This document shows, piece after piece, positions 6,432 through 10,982 of a stretch of DNA of 10,982 nt; the first letter of the stretch is position 1; each line of letters opens with the position of its first letter. A program made the translations under genes and the position numbers. The notes under the pieces are model-generated. The model saw nothing but the letters and a program-made list of their open reading frames with translations. It was not told the origin of the DNA and did no database searches. Where the stretch lies: contig JALOAQ010000097.1 of assembly GCA_023228725.1 (NCBI GenBank), forward strand, positions 1 to 10,982, given 5' to 3'. This stretch comes from Bacteroidales bacterium. Lineage in GTDB: Bacteria > Bacteroidota > Bacteroidia > Bacteroidales > ML635J-15.

Positions 6432-7676
6432 TTGAACATAGAACTTTATTTAGCCAAGAGAATTGTTAGCAGAAAACATGCTATGAATAGCTTCAGTCGT
6501 CCTATTATTGCCGTAGCTATAGGCGGTATTGCTATTGGCTTGGCGGTAATGATTTTATCTATTGCTATTGTTACGGGATTTAAAAATGAAATTACAAATA
6601 AAGTTGTTGGTTTTGGTTCGCATTTGCAAATTGTGAATTTTGATAACAATACTTCTTATGAGACATATCCTATAAGTAAAACGCAAACATGGATTTCCGA
6701 AATTGAGAATATTGAGGGTATAGAATCTATGAATATGTTTATTACTAAGGCCGGTATAGCAAAGACAGAAAATGATTTGCAAGGCGTTGTTTTTAAAGGA
6801 ATAGATAAGGATTTTAATTGGCAGTTTTTTAATCAGTATTTAACTCAAGGTGATACTTTATTAATTAATGATACAAGCCGAAATAATGGAGTTGTTGTTT
6901 CTGAAATTATTGCAAACGCATTGAATTTGAACTTAGGAGATAGTTTTTCTGCTTATTTTATTCAAGACCCTCCAAGAATGAGAAAGTTTACTATAATTGG
7001 AATTTATGACACTAAGTTAGAAGATTTAGATAAATTTTTTGTTTTATGTGATATTAAGCATTTGCGTAAACTCAACGATTGGAAAGAAGACGAGATAACA
7101 GGATTTGAAATTAAAATTAAAGACTTTTCAAAAATTATAGATTTAGAAATTCAAATTAGCCGTTTAGTTGGTAATTATATAAGTCAGGATGCAGGAATGC
7201 TAAAAGTAAAAAACATAAAAGAAGATTATCCCGGAATTTTCGACTGGCTATCTTTATTGGATATAAATGTATGGGTGATTTTAATTCTTATGTTATCAGT
7301 AGCCGGATTTAATATGATTTCGGGATTGTTAGTGATAATCTTAGAAAGAGTGAATATGGTTGGAATATTAAAAAGTATAGGTGCATCTAATGTAAGAATT
7401 GCTAAAGTATTTATTTATGTTGCCGGATTTTTAATTTCGCGAGGAATGATAATAGGTAATATTATAGGAATAGGACTGTGTTTATTGCAGAAATATTTCG
7501 GAATAATTAGCCTTGATCCGGATTCTTATTATGTGGCTGTAGTTCCAATAAATATAAATTTAATTTATATTTTATTATTAAATATTGTTTCCTTATTTAT
7601 CACTTTGATAATGATGGTTTTGCCTTCATTTTTAGTGTCGAAGATAAGCCCGGCAGAAACAATTAGGTTTAATTAA
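6432..7676 (+). CDS. LolC/LolE-type ABC transporter permease (FtsX/MacB fold)
   Basis: A 414-residue inner-membrane protein with the LolC/LolE layout. It has a short cytoplasmic N-terminus (IELYLAKRIVSRK), TM1 (about 24-48), a large periplasmic MacB-type domain (about 50-270), then three helices (about 280-304, 328-353, 375-403) forming the FtsX domain. The cytoplasmic loop ERVNMVGILKSIGAS (305-319) is the typical ATPase-coupling segment. DPDSYYVAVVPI (362-373) matches the conserved YYV(S)xxP segment of LolC/E. In E. coli LolCDE extracts lipoproteins from the inner membrane for delivery to the outer membrane. The matching ATPase (LolD) is not in this window. The start is TTG at 6432: an in-frame TAA lies at 6399-6401 with no ATG between, and the first internal ATG (6483) would remove the conserved N-terminal helix. 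prsW follows after 11 bp. Confidence 0.88.
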   Translation: MNIELYLAKRIVSRKHAMNSFSRPIIAVAIGGIAIGLAVMILSIAIVTGFKNEITNKVVGFGSHLQIVNFDNNTSYETYPISKTQTWISEIENIEGIESMNMFITKAGIAKTENDLQGVVFKGIDKDFNWQFFNQYLTQGDTLLINDTSRNNGVVVSEIIANALNLNLGDSFSAYFIQDPPRMRKFTIIGIYDTKLEDLDKFFVLCDIKHLRKLNDWKEDEITGFEIKIKDFSKIIDLEIQISRLVGNYISQDAGMLKVKNIKEDYPGIFDWLSLLDINVWVILILMLSVAGFNMISGLLVIILERVNMVGILKSIGASNVRIAKVFIYVAGFLISRGMIIGNIIGIGLCLLQKYFGIISLDPDSYYVAVVPININLIYILLLNIVSLFITLIMMVLPSFLVSKISPAETIRFN

Positions 7677-7687
7677 TTTATAAAGTT

Positions 7688-8374
7688 ATGATTTATTTAA
7701 GTATTGCATTAGCTCCAATTGTCATTATTCTAACTTATATTTATATAAAAGATAAGTATAATAAAGAACCTTTATGGATGTTGTTTTTTAGTATATTAGG
7801 CGGAATGATTAGTATTGCTGCGGTTTTGATTACCGCCCCTATATTAGCGGATATAGCTGTATATTTTATTGATGTGGAAACTGCTTTTTATAGAGCTTTT
7901 TTAGAAGCAGGTTTTTTAGAAGAATTATTCAAATATTTGGTTTTAATAATTTTTATTTGGCCTAGTAAAGATTTTGATGAAGAATTTGATGGAATTGTTT
8001 ACGCTGTTTATGTTTCTATGGGATTTGCTTTGGTTGAAAACATTATGTTTGTTTTCGGTTATGGACTAAGTGCAGGTGTTCTTAGAGCAGTAACAGCAGT
8101 GCCGGCTCATGCTATTTTTGCTATATCAATGGGATATTATTTGGGCTTAGCTAAATTTCTCCCTAAAAAAAGATCGCTTTATCTTATTCTGGCATTTGTT
8201 TCTGCATGGCTAATGCATGGGTTTTATGATTATTTTATTATGGCAGGATATAAGTGGCTATTGCTTGTTTTTATTGTATATCTGATTTGGATGTATATTT
8301 TTGGCTTTAAAAGAATTAAAAAATTAGTGAAACTAAAAATTGATCCTAATGAAATAAAAGAAGAAGAAAATTAA
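7688..8374 (+). CDS. prsW: PrsW-family intramembrane metalloprotease
   Basis: A 228-residue polytopic membrane protein with about seven hydrophobic segments. The PrsW signature residues are visible: EExxK in LEELFKY (Glu78, Glu79, Lys82), DGIVYAV (101-107) leading to ALVENI (Glu117-Asn118), PAHAIFA with His141, and MHGFYDY with His177. These Glu/His residues are the likely metal site inside the membrane. In Bacillus subtilis, PrsW makes the first cut in anti-sigma factor RsiW. Relatives are widespread in bacteria and most have no known substrate. The gene starts with ATG 11 bp after the permease stop, so the two are probably co-transcribed. The C-terminal tail is charged (KKLVKLKIDPNEIKEEEN) and likely cytoplasmic. 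The encoded membrane anti-sigma-like protein about 5 kb away is a conceivable substrate, by inference only. Confidence 0.85.
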   Translation: MIYLSIALAPIVIILTYIYIKDKYNKEPLWMLFFSILGGMISIAAVLITAPILADIAVYFIDVETAFYRAFLEAGFLEELFKYLVLIIFIWPSKDFDEEFDGIVYAVYVSMGFALVENIMFVFGYGLSAGVLRAVTAVPAHAIFAISMGYYLGLAKFLPKKRSLYLILAFVSAWLMHGFYDYFIMAGYKWLLLVFIVYLIWMYIFGFKRIKKLVKLKIDPNEIKEEEN

Positions 8375-8384
8375 AAACTTGAAC

Positions 8385-9446
8385 TTAAAGCCTTGATTGG
8401 TTTATGATTTTTTCTTTAATTATAATATTACCCTTAGAATCTTTAATTACGAAAAAATAAACTCCTGATTCTAAATTGTTAAAAATATTGAAAGTAAAAT
8501 TATTAAATCCTTTAGAAATATTTAATTTTTCAGAATACACTTTTTGTGAATTTTGATTAAAAATATCTACAATATACTCATTCTCAACTTGTGATAAAAA
8601 CTCAATATTTATGTTTTCAACAACAGGATTGGGATAAATGCTAAATTCAGCCGTTAAGGTATTTGCTACGCTTATAATTTTTGAATAAGTAAACTTTTTA
8701 TCAAAATCAACTTGTTTTAAACGATAATACGAAATTTCTGTAGTAAAACTATTATCTAAATGGCTATAATTTAATGTTTGAGATGAATTTCCCGCTCCTT
8801 CAAGTTTAGCAATTTCAAAAAAGTTTATTGCATCATCAGATATTTCTAAAATAAAATATTCATTGTTAATTTCTGAAGCAGTTGACCAAAATAATTCATT
8901 ACCGTATTCTGTATTTTTTACTGTAAAATCAATTAGTTCTATTGGTAAAGGCTCATTGTTTATTTCAACATAAAAATCTTCACTGGCGAAATCTTCGCTA
9001 TTAATTATGATTTTTAAATTTTCAAATTCAATATTTTCCAAACTTATTGCATCACAGTTATGTAACCTAGTATTATACCAGTCGGTGCTTGTTTTTGCCG
9101 AACCTTTTCCAGGATTTGTAATACTGATGTTTCCATAAACATTATTACTATTTCCTAATGGAATTTGAAAATAAAACTGCACATTATAAAATTTGTAATT
9201 CTCAAGTTTTTCTCCATCTTTATAAACACTTACTTCCCAGTTGTAGTCAATAGTATAGTTAAAACCGTCATTTTGACAATTCCAAGCATTAAGTTTAATA
9301 AGTTCAACTTTTATATATACTTCTGTATTATTTTTGCCCTCAAAATTTCCTTGGTAAATATATTGACCAAATAAAGTATTAAGTTTTAAAAACAATATTA
9401 AGAAAAGACTGAATTTATATAAATATTTTATTTTATTCTGTATCAT
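8385..9446 (-). CDS. Secreted protein with type IX secretion C-terminal sorting domain
   Basis: A 353-residue protein read from ATG 9446; a TTG one codon earlier is possible but the ATG is preferred. Residues 1-27 form a signal peptide (FSLFLILFLKLNTLFGQ region). Residues 28-165 are a beta-rich domain that I do not recognise, with two cysteines (57 and 131). From LPIELIDF (167-174) there is a fibronectin-III-like module with WSTASEINNEYFILEIS and YYRLKQVDFD, very common before sorting domains in this phylum. The last 85 residues are a type A T9SS sorting domain: FSIYPNPVVENINIEF (268-283), VDIFNQNSQKVYSEKL and LESGVYFFVI. The protein should be exported by Sec, moved across the outer membrane by T9SS, then released or anchored at the surface with the domain removed. 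It converges with prsW (10 bp between stops) and has its own promoter. Confidence 0.88.
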   Translation of the reverse strand: MIQNKIKYLYKFSLFLILFLKLNTLFGQYIYQGNFEGKNNTEVYIKVELIKLNAWNCQNDGFNYTIDYNWEVSVYKDGEKLENYKFYNVQFYFQIPLGNSNNVYGNISITNPGKGSAKTSTDWYNTRLHNCDAISLENIEFENLKIIINSEDFASEDFYVEINNEPLPIELIDFTVKNTEYGNELFWSTASEINNEYFILEISDDAINFFEIAKLEGAGNSSQTLNYSHLDNSFTTEISYYRLKQVDFDKKFTYSKIISVANTLTAEFSIYPNPVVENINIEFLSQVENEYIVDIFNQNSQKVYSEKLNISKGFNNFTFNIFNNLESGVYFFVIKDSKGNIIIKEKIINQSRL

Positions 9447-9486
9447 CAACTAAAATTTCAATAACTTGTGTTAAAAAAATAGTTTG

Positions 9487-9515
9487 CAAAAATAAATAGT
9501 ATAATGATACTCAAA
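9487..9515 (-). promoter_or_regulatory. Strong Bacteroidota promoter for the T9SS cargo gene
   Basis: On the minus strand: TTTG (9515-9512), a 17-bp spacer, and TATTTTTG (9494-9487). Both boxes match the Bacteroidota consensus (TTTG and TAnnTTTG), making this the clearest promoter in the window. The predicted start is near 9480, giving a leader of about 34 nt to the ATG at 9446, and this also supports the ATG choice. Confidence 0.65.
9498..9511. promoter_or_regulatory. Operator-like palindrome inside a promoter spacer
   Basis: AGTATAATGATACT is a 5+4+5 palindrome (AGTAT / ATACT). It lies wholly within the 17-bp spacer between the -33 and -7 boxes of the T9SS gene promoter, the classic place for a repressor or a MerR-type activator. 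The protein that binds it is unknown. Confidence 0.35.
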
Positions 9516-9588
9516 TAGCATTATTGTTAAAAATTTCTTAATATTTTCGTGTATTTTTTAACACATTTTTTATTCAGTTTAAAAAAAT

Positions 9589-9596
9589 TATATTTG
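9589..9596 (+). promoter_or_regulatory. -7 promoter element for the DUF1015 gene
   Basis: TATATTTG is an exact TAnnTTTG match, 35 bp before the ATG at 9632. A T-rich tract (9566-9571) lies about 17 bp upstream in the -33 position but lacks the final G. The predicted start is near 9602, giving a leader of about 30 nt. Confidence 0.55.
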
Positions 9597-9631
9597 CGAA
9601 AAATTTTAGTTAACTTTTAAATTTAGATAAA

Positions 9632-10879
9632 ATGGCAGTAGTAAAACCTTTTAAAGGATTGCGTCCACCAAAACATTTGGTTGAAAATATTTCGTGTTTA
9701 CCTTACGATGTAATGAATAGTAAGGAGGCAGCCGAAATGGCAAAAGGCAAGAAAGAATCTCTTTTACGCGTAACCCATGCCGAGATTGATTTACCTGAGG
9801 GTACAGATGTTCATAGCGAAGCGGTTTACGAAAAAGCAGTTGAGAATTTTGAAAAAATGCAAAAAGAAGGCTGGCTTGTTCAAGACGATGAAGCTAAGTT
9901 TTATATTTATGCACAAACTATGGAAGGCCGTACCCAATATGGTATTGTTGGTTGTGCTTTTTATGAAGATTATTTTAATGGAATAATTTTAAAACACGAG
10001 CTTACCCGTCCAGATAAAGAAGAAGACAGAATGACTTTAACAAAATATACAAACGCTAATATTGAGCCTGTTTTTTTCTCTTATAGAGCAGTTGACGAGT
10101 TGGACGAAATTATTGATAATATAGTGAAAAATCAAGAAGCGGAGTATGATTTTGTTGCAGAAGATGGTTTTGGACATCATTTTTGGGTAATTGACGATGC
10201 AGAAATTAATAAAAGAATAGAAGAATTATTTGCAACAAAAGTTCCTGTATTTTATGTAGCTGACGGGCATCACCGTACTGCTGCAGCAAGCAGAATTGGG
10301 AAAGAAAGAGCCGAAAATAATCCTAATCACACCGGAGATGAAGAGTACAATTATTTTATGGCTGTTATTTTTGCAGATAAACAACTTAAAATTATTGATT
10401 ATAATCGCGTAGTACAAGATTTGAATGGCCTGTCACAAGAGGAGTTTTTAACAAAAATTGCAGAAAAATTCTATATGCAAAAAATGGGTGCAGAAATTTA
10501 TAAACCTTCTGCTTTGCACGAATTTTCAATGTATATTGACGGTAATTGGTATAAACTTAATGCAAAGCCCGGTACTTATGATGATGACGACCCAATTAAA
10601 ATTTTAGACGTTAATGTAATGTCAAAATATATACTTGACGATATTTTAGGAATTAAAGATTTGAGACGTAGCAATAGAATAGACTTTGTAGGTGGAATTA
10701 GAGGTTTAGGCGAATTGAAAAAACGTGTTGATTCAGGCGAAATGAAAGTAGCTTTTGCCTTATATCCGGTTTCTATGGACCAATTACTGAATATTTCTGA
10801 TACAGGAAATATTATGCCTCCTAAGACTACTTGGTTTGAACCAAAATTACGCTCTGGTTTAGCAATTCATAAATTATAA
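9632..10879 (+). CDS. DUF1015 family protein, possible SerK-like serine kinase
   Basis: A complete 415-residue soluble protein with no signal peptide or membrane segment, of normal length for DUF1015. Family marks from start to end are VVKPFKGLRPP (3-13), LPYDVM (23-28), IILKHELTRPDKEEDRM (118-134), FYVADGHHRTAAASR (207-221), DFVGGIRGLGELK (351-363) and the C-terminal MPPKTTWFEPKLRSGL (395-410). The DGHHR motif recalls the ParB/SerK superfamily, in which SerK of Thermococcus phosphorylates free L-serine. In many Bacteroidota, DUF1015 genes lie beside serine biosynthesis genes serC and serA (from memory). A role in serine/phosphoserine metabolism is therefore plausible but not shown here: no ser gene is in the window, though one could lie just past the right edge. 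It has its own promoter, and no clear hairpin terminator follows. Confidence 0.85.
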   Translation: MAVVKPFKGLRPPKHLVENISCLPYDVMNSKEAAEMAKGKKESLLRVTHAEIDLPEGTDVHSEAVYEKAVENFEKMQKEGWLVQDDEAKFYIYAQTMEGRTQYGIVGCAFYEDYFNGIILKHELTRPDKEEDRMTLTKYTNANIEPVFFSYRAVDELDEIIDNIVKNQEAEYDFVAEDGFGHHFWVIDDAEINKRIEELFATKVPVFYVADGHHRTAAASRIGKERAENNPNHTGDEEYNYFMAVIFADKQLKIIDYNRVVQDLNGLSQEEFLTKIAEKFYMQKMGAEIYKPSALHEFSMYIDGNWYKLNAKPGTYDDDDPIKILDVNVMSKYILDDILGIKDLRRSNRIDFVGGIRGLGELKKRVDSGEMKVAFALYPVSMDQLLNISDTGNIMPPKTTWFEPKLRSGLAIHKL

Positions 10880-10982
10880 TCACTATTAACCGACTAAATT
10901 AAAAAAATGTTTATAATATTTTCTAAGTCGTTGAAAATCAATGATTAAAAATTCGTAAATTTCAATTTTAGAAACCTACCTA

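Larger units (their letters stand above)
9467..9565. repeat. Long-armed inverted repeat flanking the T9SS gene promoter
   Basis: TGTGTTAAAAAAATA (9467-9481) and, 70 bp away, TATTTTTTAACACA (9552-9565) are reverse complements apart from one A/T in the homopolymer. The left arm falls in the first transcribed bases of the T9SS gene; the right arm is upstream of its -33 box and of the DUF1015 promoter. A related TTGTTAAAAAT lies between them, near 9524-9534. They could be paired sites for one regulator acting on both divergent genes. Confidence 0.4.

Noticed and set aside
6446..6782. Two minus-strand frames opposite the start of the permease gene.
   Set aside because: Antisense to the conserved first transmembrane helix and periplasmic domain; no independent support.
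8434..8474. 8-bp inverted repeat TTAGAATC / GATTCTAA with a 25-bp loop near the 3' end of the T9SS gene, considered as a terminator for prsW.
   Set aside because: Lies inside coding sequence, has a large loop and no T-tract in either direction; likely chance.
9777..10417. Short frames on both strands within the DUF1015 gene, and one plus-strand frame inside the T9SS gene (9165-9374).
   Set aside because: All overlap strongly supported coding sequence in other frames and resemble no known protein.
10891..10930. CGACT ... AGTCG pair after the DUF1015 gene, considered as terminator.
   Set aside because: 5-bp arms separated by 30 bp of A/T-rich DNA with no T-tract; not a credible terminator.
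1..10982. Search for CRISPR arrays, tRNAs, insertion sequences, phage or defence genes.
   Set aside because: No regularly spaced repeats, no cloverleaf sequence, no transposase or integrase motifs were found by reading both strands.

Overview
The window is AT-rich DNA from a member of the Bacteroidota. Four signs point there: a protein with a type IX secretion (T9SS) C-terminal sorting domain, an ECF sigma / short membrane anti-sigma / Spy-like triad, a split transketolase of the flavobacterial kind, and promoters built on the Bacteroidota -7 element TAnnTTTG. Four exact copies of this element lie just upstream of gene starts. The order within the phylum cannot be fixed from this window. I see no tRNA, rRNA, CRISPR array, insertion sequence or phage gene.

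Layout. (1) Positions 1-1378, minus strand: the first 459 codons of a NagB-like amino-sugar-phosphate isomerase/deaminase fused to a PIG-L/LmbE deacetylase domain. It runs off the left edge and has its own promoter. (2) Positions 1588-6325, minus strand: six genes separated by only 6-34 bp that look like one operon. In transcription order they are the transketolase N-terminal subunit, a secreted von Willebrand factor A (vWA) protein, the transketolase C-terminal subunit, an ECF sigma factor, a short single-pass anti-sigma-like protein with a very acidic tail, and a Spy/CpxP-like exported protein. (3) Positions 6432-8374, plus strand: a LolC/LolE-type permease followed 11 bp later by a PrsW-type intramembrane protease. 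This pair diverges from the operon across a 106-bp region holding promoters for both directions. (4) Positions 8385-9446, minus strand: a secreted T9SS cargo protein, convergent with prsW (10 bp apart). (5) Positions 9632-10879, plus strand: a complete DUF1015 protein, divergent from the T9SS gene across an intergenic region with two strong promoters and two inverted repeats. The last 103 bp hold no recognisable gene or terminator. No gene-free stretch exceeds 300 bases.

How the parts may work together. The long operon joins central sugar-phosphate metabolism (transketolase) to an envelope-facing set: a secreted vWA protein, a sigma factor, its membrane-bound partner and a periplasmic Spy-like protein. 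The order suggests that the sigma cascade is transcribed as the tail of a housekeeping unit, so an envelope signal could feed back on the pentose phosphate genes. A PrsW protease, the class that cleaves the anti-sigma factor RsiW in Bacillus, is encoded just across the divergent promoter and is a candidate member of the same signalling chain. That link is inference. The NagB/PIG-L fusion and the DUF1015 protein are the other genes whose biochemistry is not settled by sequence alone.
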